Under the pieces are notes generated by a model. It searched no databases. It worked only from the letters and a program-made list of their open reading frames with translations, and was not told the DNA's origin. Positions 15,029 to 23,259 of a stretch of 37,333 nucleotides of DNA are shown one piece after another. Position 1 is the first letter of the stretch, and every line of letters begins with the position of its first letter. The DNA is from CAZKWG01 sp964615375 (GTDB lineage: Bacteria > Myxococcota_A > UBA796 > CAZKWG01): the NCBI GenBank assembly GCA_964615375.1, contig CAZTOW010000074.1, positions 1 through 37,333 on the forward strand. The letters are read 5' to 3'. The position numbers and the translations under genes were made by a program.

Positions 15029-16585
15029 ATGCCCGCCTGGTCCCTTCCCCCGCGAAACGCCCTCCTGGTCCCGGCCCTGGTCGGGCTCGCCCTCCTCGGC
15101 TGCAACGACAAGGACAAGGAGGGAGACGACACGGGGACCAACGTGTGCCTGCCCCCCGAGATGAGCGTGAACGACGCGGAGGCCGTCTTCCTGGGCGCCG
15201 CGAACACCGATCACATGGGCGACTTCGTGGCCGCGGGCGACAACAACGGGGACGGCGTGCCGGACCTGGTCTCGGCGGCCACGGGCGCGACCGTGGACGG
15301 CGACGAGTTCGTCGGCCGCGTGGTGGTGGCCCACAACCCCGGGAGCGGCTCGGTGGATCTGGCCACCAGCGCCGCGGCCACCATCACGGGAGATCGCGAG
15401 TTCGACTACCTCGGCGAGGGGCTGGAGGTCGCGGACTTCACCGGCGACGGCTACGCCGAGGTCATGATCGGCGCCCGCGGGAACGACAAGGGCGCGGAGG
15501 ACGGCGGCTCCGCCTACATCTTCTATGGACCGCTGGAGGGTGACCTGAAGGGCACGGACGCCGAGCTCAAGGTCACCGTCCAGGAGAGCCTCTGGGACCC
15601 CTGCCCGCCCTTCGACTACGAGGTGCCGCCCTACATCGACGTGGTGCAGGCGAACATGGGCCGCGGGCTCATCAACGGTGACTTCGACGACAACGGCTAC
15701 ATGGACATCGCCGTGGGTCTGCCGGGCATCGACGCCGTCTTCGTGTACGCCGGCCCCTTCGAGGCCGGGTACCTGGAGGTCGGGACCTGCTACGCCAACG
15801 ACAAGACGGACGAGCTGACCGTCTACGGCTGGGGCCTCACCGAGCTCGACCAGTTCGGCGCCGCGCTGGAGTCGGCCGATCTCGACGCCGACGGCGCCAA
15901 GGACCTGCTCATCGCCTCGCCGGAGTACCTGGAGGACGGCGAGCGCGTGGGCCGCGTGTTCACGCTCACCGGGGTCTTCGGATACTCCAAGGACGCGCCG
16001 CTCAACTTCGAGGCGGACGGCGGGGGCGTGGAGGGCACCAGCCTCGCCAACCGGCCGAACGGCGCGATGGCCTCGGTGGGCGACGTCAACGGCGACGGCT
16101 TCGGGGACGTGCTCCTGGGCGTGGACTACGGGGTCACGGACTCCGGCTCGGTGGGCGGCTCCAAGGAGGGCAAGGCCATCCTCGTCCACGGCCCGATCAG
16201 CTCGGAGCTGACGGTCGATCAGGCTGACGGCGTCCTGGTCGGCGTGACCGCCAACGACAAGGTCGGCGCCTCCGTGGCCACCCCGGGGGACGTCAACCAG
16301 GACGGCGAGACGGACTTCCTCATCGGCGCGCCCGGCGTGGACGCCGAGGCCGAGGACGCGGGCGCCGCCTACATCGTCTTCGGGCCGCTCTCCGGCACGA
16401 TCACGACCACCGACGCCGACGTGCGCGTGGACGGCGCCGCCTCCGATGTGCGCGCCGGGACCGCCGTGGCGTCCGCGGGTGACGTCAACGCGGACGGCTT
16501 CAACGACATGTACATCACGGCGCCGGGCGACCCCAGCGGTTATTCCACGGGCGCCGCGTACCTGCTCTACGGCTGCGTGCGCTGA
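15029..16585 (+). CDS. FG-GAP repeat (beta-propeller) lipoprotein
   Basis: A 518-residue lipoprotein. The start at 15029 has GGAGGA about 10 bases upstream and gives a lipobox ALLGC with Cys25; an in-frame start 28 codons earlier would bury the signal. Seven FG-GAP type blades are visible, each with a calcium-binding D-x-N/D-x-D-G core: GDNNGDGVPDL, ADFTGDGYAEV, GDFDDNGYMDI, ADLDADGAKDL, GDVNGDGFGDV, GDVNQDGETDF and GDVNADGFNDM. Seven blades fit a closed integrin-alpha-like propeller. The protein probably sits on the outer membrane and binds a ligand or scaffold; the ligand is unknown. The next gene starts 16 bases after its stop. Confidence 0.88.
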   Translation: MPAWSLPPRNALLVPALVGLALLGCNDKDKEGDDTGTNVCLPPEMSVNDAEAVFLGAANTDHMGDFVAAGDNNGDGVPDLVSAATGATVDGDEFVGRVVVAHNPGSGSVDLATSAAATITGDREFDYLGEGLEVADFTGDGYAEVMIGARGNDKGAEDGGSAYIFYGPLEGDLKGTDAELKVTVQESLWDPCPPFDYEVPPYIDVVQANMGRGLINGDFDDNGYMDIAVGLPGIDAVFVYAGPFEAGYLEVGTCYANDKTDELTVYGWGLTELDQFGAALESADLDADGAKDLLIASPEYLEDGERVGRVFTLTGVFGYSKDAPLNFEADGGGVEGTSLANRPNGAMASVGDVNGDGFGDVLLGVDYGVTDSGSVGGSKEGKAILVHGPISSELTVDQADGVLVGVTANDKVGASVATPGDVNQDGETDFLIGAPGVDAEAEDAGAAYIVFGPLSGTITTTDADVRVDGAASDVRAGTAVASAGDVNADGFNDMYITAPGDPSGYSTGAAYLLYGCVR

Positions 16586-16601
16586 AGGAGAGGGCTCGCT
16601 C

Positions 16602-17324
16602 ATGTCGGATCGGAACGTCGGACTCTTCCTCCCCGGTCACGTCTCGCCGGAGCTGGTGGCGCGCACGTTGCTGGAGACGCCGGGCCTGGACGCCGCCGAG
16701 CTTCAGGGCGAGGAGGCCCCTCGGGTCGGCCACGGCTCCTGGAAGGGGCGCCCCTTCACCCACGTCGGCCTCCGCCTCTTTGAGGTAGGGGGCCTGCTGC
16801 TCTTCGACGGGGTCGAGGTGCCGGGCCCCGATGAGCTGGAGATGCGCCTCGGGACCGGGCTCTCGCGTCAGGCCGGCTCGGCCGTCTACCTCCGCTACGA
16901 CGACGAGAGCGCCGTCGGCGGCCACGCCCTCTTCGAGGCCGGTCGCCTGGTGAGCCGCGCCGCGGTGGACGGGCGCGAGAGCCGGCCCGTGCTCCGCCAC
17001 CTGAGCGGCGAGCGCGTGCTGGAGGCCATGGACGCCTCGGACTGGGTGTGGACGCCCATCTCGGAGGCGGTGGAGGCGGGCGCCCGCCCCCTCTTCGGGG
17101 ACGGCGTGCGCTCGGACGACGACATCGCCGCGCTCATCGACGCGGCGGGGGCGAAGCCCATCTCGCTCCAGGGTCGCCCCGCCGCCGGCCCGCAGGCCTC
17201 CCCGCAGGCCTCCCCTCGCCCCGAGCCGCGACCGGAGCCCCGCGCCGAGCCCCGCGCTCAGGCTGCGCAGGGCGGACTGCTGGGGAAGCTCGCCCGCAAG
17301 GTGGCCGACAAGATCCGCCGCTGA
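16602..17324 (+). CDS. Protein of unknown function with basic amphipathic C-terminus
   Basis: A 240-residue protein without signal peptide. Residues 1-185 form a globular, mixed alpha/beta region (SDRNVGLFLPGHVSPELVARTLLE ... FTHVGLRLFEVGGLLLFDGVEVPG). A Pro/Ala/Glu/Arg-rich linker (about 195-220) follows, then a cationic helix GGLLGKLARKVADKIRR at the end that could touch membrane or nucleic acid. I recognise no family. The ATG at 16602 is chosen because the upstream extension is the antiparallel shadow of the lipoprotein gene; a GGAG lies 11 bases before it. It is probably cotranscribed with the FG-GAP gene. Confidence 0.65.
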   Translation: MSDRNVGLFLPGHVSPELVARTLLETPGLDAAELQGEEAPRVGHGSWKGRPFTHVGLRLFEVGGLLLFDGVEVPGPDELEMRLGTGLSRQAGSAVYLRYDDESAVGGHALFEAGRLVSRAAVDGRESRPVLRHLSGERVLEAMDASDWVWTPISEAVEAGARPLFGDGVRSDDDIAALIDAAGAKPISLQGRPAAGPQASPQASPRPEPRPEPRAEPRAQAAQGGLLGKLARKVADKIRR

Positions 17325-17334
17325 CCGCCCACTT

Positions 17335-17355
17335 CCGGCCGGACCTACTGGCCGG
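17335..17355. terminator. GC-rich hairpin over a convergent gene junction
   Basis: CCGGCC (17335-17340) and GGCCGG (17350-17355) flank a 9-nt loop that contains the stop codon of the minus-strand kinase. The plus gene ended 10 bases earlier. It has no U tract; a weak bidirectional terminator is possible. Confidence 0.3.
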
Positions 17356-19105
17356 GCAGGGACCTGAGGCGACGCCGCGCCACCTCCGCGGAGAGGGGCC
17401 GCGGCGCGGCGGGGACCGTCTGCGCGGGGACTGTCTGCGCGGGGGCGGTGGCCACGGGCGCTGCCGGTGGCGTGCTCTGCTGGACCGGCGTCGTCGGGAT
17501 CGGCGTGGGGAGCATTTCTGACACCGCCGGTGGTGTCGCCGGCGGTGTCGCCGGTGGTGTCACCGGCGGTGTCGCGGGCGGTGTCGCTGGCGTCGCCGCG
17601 ACGCTGGGGCTCGGCTCCGTCACGGGGACGCTCGGGGGCACGCTGACCGGGGGCTCAGGGGCGCCGTCCGTGGGGGGCGCGCTCGTGGCGCTGGGATCGC
17701 TCCCCTCGCCCGCCCCCAGCCTGCGCAGCGCCCAGACCCCGCCCAGCAGCGCGGCGACGCCGGAGAGGGCGACGATGGCCGCGTAGAGCCAGGTGCGCGG
17801 GATGATCAGGTCTGGCCGCTTCGCGGGCTTCGCGGGCGCGGCGGTCTCGGCCTTCTTCGGGGGCTCCTGCCTCGGCGGCTGCTCCGGGCGGGCGGAGACC
17901 GGGGTAGGCGTCGGGTTGGGCGGGATGATCAGCCCGTCCATCGGGCGCGCCAGCATCTTGCGCTCCGCGAGGGGATCCGTGCTGGTCTGCCAGAGGTGGA
18001 TGGGGGTCGCCTCGTCCACGAAGGGGTCCAGGGCGTCCTCAGGCCGGGTCGGCTCCTCGTCCCCCGGCGCCGCCAGCGTAGGGTGCGGGTTGAGCGGGCC
18101 GGTGGGGGCCTCCGCGGCGGGCGCGAGCGTGGGCGTCCTCCCGTTGATGTCCGTGAGGATCTCGTCGTCGAAGGTGCTGTCGGAGTTGCCCCGCGAGGGG
18201 GTCGGCATGACCCCCGTGGGCGGCCCGCCCGTGTCGATGAGCGGCATGATCCGCGTGGGCTCGTCCACGTAGTCGGGGCGAAGCGCGTTGTCGGCCCGCT
18301 GGATGGCCGCCAGCATCTCCGCCGCCGAGGCGTAGCGCTCCTCCGGCCAGTAGCGCGTGGCCCGCTCGATGACCTCCACGATGGGATCGGGGATGCCGGC
18401 GAAGAGCTCCTTCTGCAGCTCCTTGTTGTAGATGTCGAAGGGGTCGCGCGCGGTCAGCAGGGCGTAGAGCGTCGCCCCCACCGCGTAGATGTCCGTGTGG
18501 ACCGTCACCCGCCGCGCGCTCTTGCGCTGCTCCGGCGCCATGAAGGCCCAGGTCCCGATCACGGCGTTGGACGCCGTCAGCGCCTTGTCCTGTCCGATCA
18601 GGTGGGCGATGCCGAAGTCCGTCAGCTTGGGCAGGCCCTCGTTGGAGACCAGGACGTTGTGCGGCTTGATGTCGCGGTGGATGACCCCCTTGCCGTGGGC
18701 GAGCACCAGCGCCGACAGGATGGACTGCGAGGCCGACAGGGCCGTGCGCGGCAGCAGGTAGCCCACGTTCTTGAGCCGGTCGTTCAGGCTCCCGCCCTCC
18801 AGCAGCTCCATCACCATGAACGCGAGCTCGTTCTCCGTGCCGATGTCGTAGACCGAGACGATGTTCGGATGGTGGAGCTTGGCCATCGTGCGCGCCTCCA
18901 TCTCGAAGCGCTTGCGGAGGCTCTGGCTCGACACCAGCTCGGGGTTCAGGATCTTGACCGCGCGGGGCAGATCCAGACGCACGTCATGGGCCCGGTAGAC
19001 GGTGGCCATCCCGCCCACGCCCAGCGCACGCTCGAGCACGTAGCGACCCTGCGCCACAGACTCGACGGGGATGTCCAGCTTGCTCACCCGGCTCATCCCG
19101 CTCAT
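17345..19105 (-). CDS. Ser/Thr protein kinase, Pkn2 family type, with C-terminal membrane anchor
   Basis: A 586-residue Hanks-type kinase. The catalytic domain spans about 21-285: glycine loop GVGGMATVY at 29-37, ATP lysine Lys51 (AVKIL), catalytic HRDIKPHN with Asp145, DFG with Asp163, and MAPEQ at 189-193, so it should be active. A disordered Pro/Thr-rich stretch follows, then one transmembrane segment (WLYAAIVALSGVAALLGGVWAL, about 438-460) and an extracytoplasmic tail of T-P-P-A/V repeats encoded by 15-bp units. No ligand-binding domain is evident. An alternative start is three codons later (MSRVSK). The heme lipoprotein gene is 53 bases upstream on the same strand. Confidence 0.92.
   Translation of the reverse strand: MSGMSRVSKLDIPVESVAQGRYVLERALGVGGMATVYRAHDVRLDLPRAVKILNPELVSSQSLRKRFEMEARTMAKLHHPNIVSVYDIGTENELAFMVMELLEGGSLNDRLKNVGYLLPRTALSASQSILSALVLAHGKGVIHRDIKPHNVLVSNEGLPKLTDFGIAHLIGQDKALTASNAVIGTWAFMAPEQRKSARRVTVHTDIYAVGATLYALLTARDPFDIYNKELQKELFAGIPDPIVEVIERATRYWPEERYASAAEMLAAIQRADNALRPDYVDEPTRIMPLIDTGGPPTGVMPTPSRGNSDSTFDDEILTDINGRTPTLAPAAEAPTGPLNPHPTLAAPGDEEPTRPEDALDPFVDEATPIHLWQTSTDPLAERKMLARPMDGLIIPPNPTPTPVSARPEQPPRQEPPKKAETAAPAKPAKRPDLIIPRTWLYAAIVALSGVAALLGGVWALRRLGAGEGSDPSATSAPPTDGAPEPPVSVPPSVPVTEPSPSVAATPATPPATPPVTPPATPPATPPAVSEMLPTPIPTTPVQQSTPPAAPVATAPAQTVPAQTVPAAPRPLSAEVARRRLRSLPGQ
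17526..17592 (-). repeat. 15-bp tandem repeat encoding TPPA/V units
   Basis: About four and a half copies of a 15-bp unit (plus strand GGTGGTGTCGCCGGC with variants) encode the TPPATPPVTPPATPP stretch in the tail of the kinase. The copies differ at third positions. It lengthens an extracytoplasmic proline-rich stalk. Confidence 0.7.
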
Positions 19106-19158
19106 CGTAGCACGGCACCTGCGCGCGGGCCGCGTGGCGCGCGCGGCGCCCTGGCGGC

Positions 19159-20406
19159 TCAGGGAGGCGGCGCGCAGCGGAGCTCTTCGGGCGCGGGCTC
19201 GAAGAGGAGCCCGAGCTCGTCCGTGTCGAGCGCTCGGGCTGAAGAGAGCGCCGGGAGCGCCGCGTAACCGCCGGCCAGGTCGAGCCCGATCTCGGTGTGC
19301 GCGGCGAGCCAGTCGCTCAGCTCGGGCAGGGCGGCGTCCAGGTCCGCCCGCGTGAACAGCAGACCCTGCTCCGGGTACTCCTCGCTCTCGTGCCGCGGGA
19401 GGCTCAGGGCCTCCAGCCGCGCCTCGACTGTTGACGCGTCAATACCCCACTCGCGCGCCAGCCGCTCGGGGGAGGGCGCGAGGAAGGTCTCGACCAGGAG
19501 CTCTCCCCAGGCGTGCTGCTCGAGCTCGCCCCAGTCCACGCCGTAGGTCTGCCCGGACCGGGTCTCGTCGAAGCGCGCCTGGGTGAGCGCGAGCTGGCTC
19601 GCGAAGGTCTCCGGGTCCACGTAGCCGCTGACGGCGGTGTTCCCCGGGCTCAGAGGCATGGTGTCGCCCTCGTGACACCACATGCAGCGCCCAGGCTGGC
19701 CCGCGGGCGAGCCGGGGATGGCCGGGCTGAGCGCGCCCTCCTCGTCATAGGCGGCGAAGCGCTGCTGGCCGTTGGGCATGAGGTCGAGGGTCTCGTGCTC
19801 GGCGGGCGCGAAGTCCCCGCCCGCCAGCGTGCCCTCCCCCGCCGCGGCGACGAAGGCCAGGGCCTCCGCCGAGCCCGGGTCCGGGTTGAAGCGCACCAGG
19901 CGGTCGCCCGCGGTCAGCAGCGAGTCGTTGACGGCGAAGGACCAGGGCTCCCGGAGCTTCGCCGCCTCCCAGTCCTCGAGCGTGGGGCAGGCGCCGCTGA
20001 CGGCGTAGTACAACCAGGGGTCGTTCACCGTGCGCAGCAGGAAGCGCCCCAGGTCTACGCCGCCGAAGATCCGCTGCTCGTCGGAGCCCTCCAGGGCCAG
20101 GAGGGCCCGCTCCAGCGGGGCGCGCGCCTCCTCGGAGAGCCCGAGCGCGCCCAGGTCCAGCTCGAAGAGGGCCCGGTCCTCGCCCACCTCCACGGCGATT
20201 AGCGCGCCCCCGTCGGCGGGAGGTCGCGCGCCCAGCTGGGAGAGCTGCCACCACAGCCCGCGCAGGCTCCGGTCCAGGGTGTCACCCTCGTAGCCGCGCA
20301 CCCAGCGCAGCCGGAGGGGCTCGGCGCGGGCGCTGTCCTCCCCTCCCCCGCCCTTTTCGGCGTCGGCGCAGCCCAGCCCCAGCACCATCAGCACCGCCGC
20401 GCGCAT
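19159..20406 (-). CDS. c-type heme lipoprotein of unknown function
   Basis: A 415-residue predicted lipoprotein. The start at 20406 follows GGAGGG by about 4 bases and gives MRAAVLMVLGLGC with Cys13 as the lipidated residue; the longer frame upstream is antisense to the receiver gene. A single heme c motif CMWCH is at 241-245 in a context GRCMWCHEGDTM seen in cytochrome-like proteins. The rest (acidic N-terminal half, helical C-terminal half with PERLAREWGIDASTVEARLEALSLPRHESEEYP) matches no family I know. It is divergent from the receiver gene 28 bases away and lies upstream of the kinase on the same strand. Confidence 0.72.
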   Translation of the reverse strand: MRAAVLMVLGLGCADAEKGGGGEDSARAEPLRLRWVRGYEGDTLDRSLRGLWWQLSQLGARPPADGGALIAVEVGEDRALFELDLGALGLSEEARAPLERALLALEGSDEQRIFGGVDLGRFLLRTVNDPWLYYAVSGACPTLEDWEAAKLREPWSFAVNDSLLTAGDRLVRFNPDPGSAEALAFVAAAGEGTLAGGDFAPAEHETLDLMPNGQQRFAAYDEEGALSPAIPGSPAGQPGRCMWCHEGDTMPLSPGNTAVSGYVDPETFASQLALTQARFDETRSGQTYGVDWGELEQHAWGELLVETFLAPSPERLAREWGIDASTVEARLEALSLPRHESEEYPEQGLLFTRADLDAALPELSDWLAAHTEIGLDLAGGYAALPALSSARALDTDELGLLFEPAPEELRCAPPP

Positions 20407-20434
20407 CGGCCCTCCGCGCTGGATAGGATGCCAC

Positions 20435-20866
20435 ATGCGCCTCCTGTTCATCGACGACGATCCCGAGCACATCGACTTCGTGAGCCGCGTCCTCCGTGAG
20501 GCCATCGGCGCGGAGGTGGACGTGGTCAACACCGTGGAGGCCGCCGTCCAGGCCCTGCACGCCCGCCCCTACGCCCTCATCGTGACCGACGTGTTCATCC
20601 CGCTGGGGCCGGAGGCGCGCGCCACCCTGGGCCCGCGCTCGCGCCAGTACGCCGAGAACCTCCAGCACCTGGGCGGGCTGGTGCTCATCGACGAGCTGGA
20701 GCGGCTCTCCCCGCGGCCCCGGGTGCTGACGCACACGGCGTGTACGGACTTCGCCCTCATCGAGGTGCTGGGGAACGCCGTCGATGGGCGGGTGCCCAAG
20801 CCCGCGCCGCCGGAGGTCCTGCTGAGGGCCGTGCTGGAGGCCCTGGACATCCCCGCGCCACGGTAG
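20435..20866 (+). CDS. Single-domain response regulator
   Basis: A 143-residue stand-alone receiver domain. The acidic pocket is Asp7-Asp9 (FIDDDPEH) with phosphoacceptor Asp52 (VTDVFIP). The switch Thr/Ser is in LTHTAC (99-103) and the conserved Lys is Lys122 (VPKPAPP). The loop after Asp52 is about 20 residues longer than usual (PLGPEARATLGPRSRQYAENLQ), which may shape a specific partner surface. No output domain or kinase is adjacent. It would signal through protein contact, as CheY-like regulators do. It is divergent from the heme lipoprotein gene. Confidence 0.88.
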   Translation: MRLLFIDDDPEHIDFVSRVLREAIGAEVDVVNTVEAAVQALHARPYALIVTDVFIPLGPEARATLGPRSRQYAENLQHLGGLVLIDELERLSPRPRVLTHTACTDFALIEVLGNAVDGRVPKPAPPEVLLRAVLEALDIPAPR

Positions 20867-20880
20867 CGGCCTGCGCGGTC

Positions 20881-20930
20881 GATTGTTGCGTGCTACGAAA
20901 CAATCTGTTTCAGTTTCCGGGTCTGAAACT
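20881..20930 (+). promoter_or_regulatory. Overlapping GAAAC/GTTTC hairpins upstream of the CxxCH repeat gene
   Basis: Three stems can form: GATTGTT (20881-20887)/AACAATC (20899-20905); GAAACA (20897-20902)/TGTTTC (20906-20911); and AGTTTC (20912-20917)/GAAACT (20925-20930). The first two share bases and are mutually exclusive. The stretch is much less GC-rich than its surroundings and lies between the receiver stop (20866) and the start at 20997. It could be an operator cluster, a terminator or an RNA switch. Confidence 0.45.
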
Positions 20931-20996
20931 CTGTTCGGGGCGCCGGTAGGATCGTTCCTGCTGGAAGCATCCCCCCCTTCGGATGGAGACCCACGA

Positions 20997-22559
20997 ATGC
21001 TCGCGCTGCTCACCCTCCTGCCCGCCGCTCTCGCCTACTCTCCCGGGAAGACCGGGAGCTCCACCTCGGGCTGCGGATCCTGTCACGGCTCCACCGCCAG
21101 CTCGGGGACCACGGTCACCTTTTCGGCGGAGGCCACGGAGGTCGAGGCCGGCGAGACCATCAACGTGACCCTGACGGTGGCGCACGCCACGCAGACCGGG
21201 GCCGGGCTCGACGTCTCGGCCACGGGCGGCAGCCTGGGCGCCGGGGACGACACGCAGCTCAAGAGCGGCGAGATCACGCACTCGGCCACGGCGACCTTGA
21301 GCGACGGCTCCTACACCTTCGACTTCACCTGGACGGCGCCGGACACGGAGGGGACCTACTACCTGCGCGGCGCGGGCAACGCCGTGAACAAGAACGGCCT
21401 CTACTCCGGGGACTCCTGGAACCTGGCCAGCAACCTGGAGCTGACGGTCTACTCCTGCTCCGACCTGGACGTGGACGGCATCACCGACTGTGACGGGGAC
21501 TGCGACGACGGCGACAGCGCGATCAACCCGGACGCGGACGAGTCCTGCGACGACGTGGACAACGACTGCGACGGCGAGACCGACGAGAGCGGCGCGGTCG
21601 ACGAGACCGTCTGGTACGGGGACGGCGACGGCGACGGCTACGGCGAGAGCTCCTCGATGACGATGGCCTGCGACATGCCGGAGGGCTACGCGGCGGAGGC
21701 CACCGACTGCGACGACGCCGAGGGCACGGTCAACCCCGGCGCCGTGGAGGAGCCCTACGACGGCGTCGATCAGGACTGCTCGGGCGACGATCTCATCGAC
21801 GTCGACGGCGACGGCGTGACCGCGGAGGAGGTCGGCGGGACGGACTGCGTGGACACCGACGACACCGTCTACCCCGGGGCCGACGACCCGGAGGGCGACG
21901 GCATCGACAGCGACTGCTCGGGCGGCAGCGACTACGACGCCGACGGCGACCGCTACGACGGCGCGGAGTACGGCGGCCCGGACTGCGACGACAGCGACGC
22001 CAGCGTGAACCCGGCGGCCACCGAGACGGCCTATGACGGCGTCGATCAGGACTGCTCGGGCGCGGACCTGATCGACGTGGACGGCGACGGCGAGGCCGCG
22101 CTGATGGCCGGCGGGACCGACTGCGACGACGAGGACGGCACGGTCAACGCCGGCGCCAGCGAGACGGCCTACGACGGCGTCGATCAGGACTGCTCGGGCG
22201 CGGATCTGACGGACGTGGACGGCGACGGTGAGGACGGCGAGGCCGCGGGCGGGACCGACTGCGCCGACGACGACGCCACCATCAACGCCGGGGCCGAGGA
22301 CACGCCGGACGACGGCATCGACCAGGACTGCGACGGCGCGGACGCCACCACCGGCGGTGAGGGCGAGGGCGAGGGCGAAGGCGAGGGTGAGGGTGAAGGC
22401 GAGGGTGAAGGCGAGGGCGAGGGCGAGGACACCGGCGGGAGCGTCACCAAGGGCGGGTGCTCCTGCAGCGCCGGGCCCGAGAGCGCCTCTCGCGGGCTGG
22501 CCCTCGGGGTCCTCGGCCTGATCGGCGCCCTCCTCCGGCGTCGCACCGTCCGGGCGTGA
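20997..22559 (+). CDS. Choice-of-anchor-V-like heme protein with MopE-type repeats and MYXO-CTERM tail
   Basis: A 520-residue secreted surface protein. The start at 20997 has GGAG 9 bases upstream and gives a signal peptide MLALLTLLPAALAYSP. A CGSCH heme c motif is at 26-30, followed by an Ig-like sandwich to about 155 (ETINVTLTVAHATQTGAGLDV ... FDFTWTAPDTEGTYYLRGAGNAVN); this pair resembles the choice-of-anchor V domain. Residues 160-450 hold six MopE-type putative metal-binding repeats (DCDDGDSAINPDADESCDDVDNDCDG and derivatives, later ones as YDGVDQDCSG). A 12-unit Gly-Glu linker and a MYXO-CTERM-like end (GGCSCSAG, hydrophobic helix, LLRRRTVRA) follow. This implies processing and anchoring at the cell surface. 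The next gene is a short paralog. Confidence 0.88.
   Translation: MLALLTLLPAALAYSPGKTGSSTSGCGSCHGSTASSGTTVTFSAEATEVEAGETINVTLTVAHATQTGAGLDVSATGGSLGAGDDTQLKSGEITHSATATLSDGSYTFDFTWTAPDTEGTYYLRGAGNAVNKNGLYSGDSWNLASNLELTVYSCSDLDVDGITDCDGDCDDGDSAINPDADESCDDVDNDCDGETDESGAVDETVWYGDGDGDGYGESSSMTMACDMPEGYAAEATDCDDAEGTVNPGAVEEPYDGVDQDCSGDDLIDVDGDGVTAEEVGGTDCVDTDDTVYPGADDPEGDGIDSDCSGGSDYDADGDRYDGAEYGGPDCDDSDASVNPAATETAYDGVDQDCSGADLIDVDGDGEAALMAGGTDCDDEDGTVNAGASETAYDGVDQDCSGADLTDVDGDGEDGEAAGGTDCADDDATINAGAEDTPDDGIDQDCDGADATTGGEGEGEGEGEGEGEGEGEGEGEGEDTGGSVTKGGCSCSAGPESASRGLALGVLGLIGALLRRRTVRA
22356..22427 (+). repeat. Hexanucleotide array encoding 12 Gly-Glu units
   Basis: Twelve tandem GGYGAR hexamers encode a Gly-Glu linker between the metal-binding repeats and the sorting tail. 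Codon choice varies (GGC/GGT, GAG/GAA), so it is not a perfect microsatellite, but it is prone to length change in steps of two residues. Confidence 0.9.
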
Positions 22560-22584
22560 CGCGCGCGGGGGGCGGCGCTATCCT
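22556..22584 (+). promoter_or_regulatory. Putative promoter of the short CxxCH paralog
   Basis: GTGACG (22556-22561) is followed after 17 bases by TATCCT (22579-22584). The TGA within the -35 box is the stop codon of the preceding gene. This is the same arrangement as at 11132-11160. Confidence 0.4.
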
Positions 22585-22614
22585 GCCGCCCCCACCCCTC
22601 GCCTGGAGTCTCCG

Positions 22615-23259
22615 ATGATCACGATCCTGCTGTTCGCCCTGTCCCAGCCCGCGCTCGCCAACGATGACGGCAAGGTGGGCGTCAGCACCTCCGGTTGCGG
22701 CGACTGTCACGGCGGCGCCTCTTCGGCGACCAGCTCGGTCCTGGAGGCGGACGCCGTGGAGGTCGCGCCGGGCCAGGTGGTGAACGTCACCATGACCGTG
22801 ACCAACAGCACCCAGTCCGGCGGCGGGCTCGACGTCGCCGCCTCCGACGGCACCCTGGCGGGGGGCTCGAACACCCGCCTGGCGGGCACCGAGATCACCC
22901 ACGGCACGCCCTGGCCCATGAGCGGCGGCGTGGTGGTCTTCGACTTCACCTGGACGGCCCCGGACGCGGAGGGGACCTACACGTTGGCCGGCGTGGGGAA
23001 CGCCGTGAACATGAACGGCACCCAGACCGGAGACCAGTGGTCCTTCGCCGAGGATCTCTCCATCACCGTCGTCGGCACGGGCGAGGGAGAGGGTGAAGGC
23101 GAGGGCGAAGGCGAAGGCGAAGGCGAAGGCGAAGGCGAGACCGCCGACACCGGGGCCAAGGACGAGGGCGGCTGCGGCTGCGCCAGCGGCACAGGGTCGC
23201 CGACCAGCGCGCTCCTGGGCCTCGGGCTCGGTCTGCTCGCGCTCCGCCGCCGTCGCTAA
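22615..23259 (+). CDS. Short choice-of-anchor-V-like heme protein with MYXO-CTERM tail
   Basis: A 214-residue paralog of the preceding protein. Signal peptide MITILLFALSQPALAN; heme motif CGDCH at 28-32; Ig-like domain to about 150 with the shared motifs VNVTMTVTNSTQSGGGLDVAA, FDFTWTAPDAEGTY and GVGNAVNMNG. It lacks the metal-binding repeats entirely, passing directly to ten Gly-Glu units and a MYXO-CTERM-like tail (GGCGCASG, Leu/Gly-rich helix, ALRRRR). A ribosome site CTGGAG lies about 8 bases before the ATG. Its stop overlaps the convergent ybaB-like stop (CTAA). The pair probably arose by tandem duplication followed by gain or loss of the repeat module. Confidence 0.88.
   Translation: MITILLFALSQPALANDDGKVGVSTSGCGDCHGGASSATSSVLEADAVEVAPGQVVNVTMTVTNSTQSGGGLDVAASDGTLAGGSNTRLAGTEITHGTPWPMSGGVVVFDFTWTAPDAEGTYTLAGVGNAVNMNGTQTGDQWSFAEDLSITVVGTGEGEGEGEGEGEGEGEGEGETADTGAKDEGGCGCASGTGSPTSALLGLGLGLLALRRRR
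23080..23139 (+). repeat. Hexanucleotide array encoding 10 Gly-Glu units
   Basis: Ten tandem GGYGAR hexamers, mostly GGCGAA in the second half, encode the linker before the sorting tail. It is more homogeneous at the DNA level than the array in the neighbouring paralog, suggesting more recent expansion. Confidence 0.9.

Noticed and set aside
14149..15207. Minus-strand frame of about 350 codons across the intergenic region
   Set aside because: It lies in another frame of the TPR gene and of the FG-GAP gene's 5' end and has no protein features.
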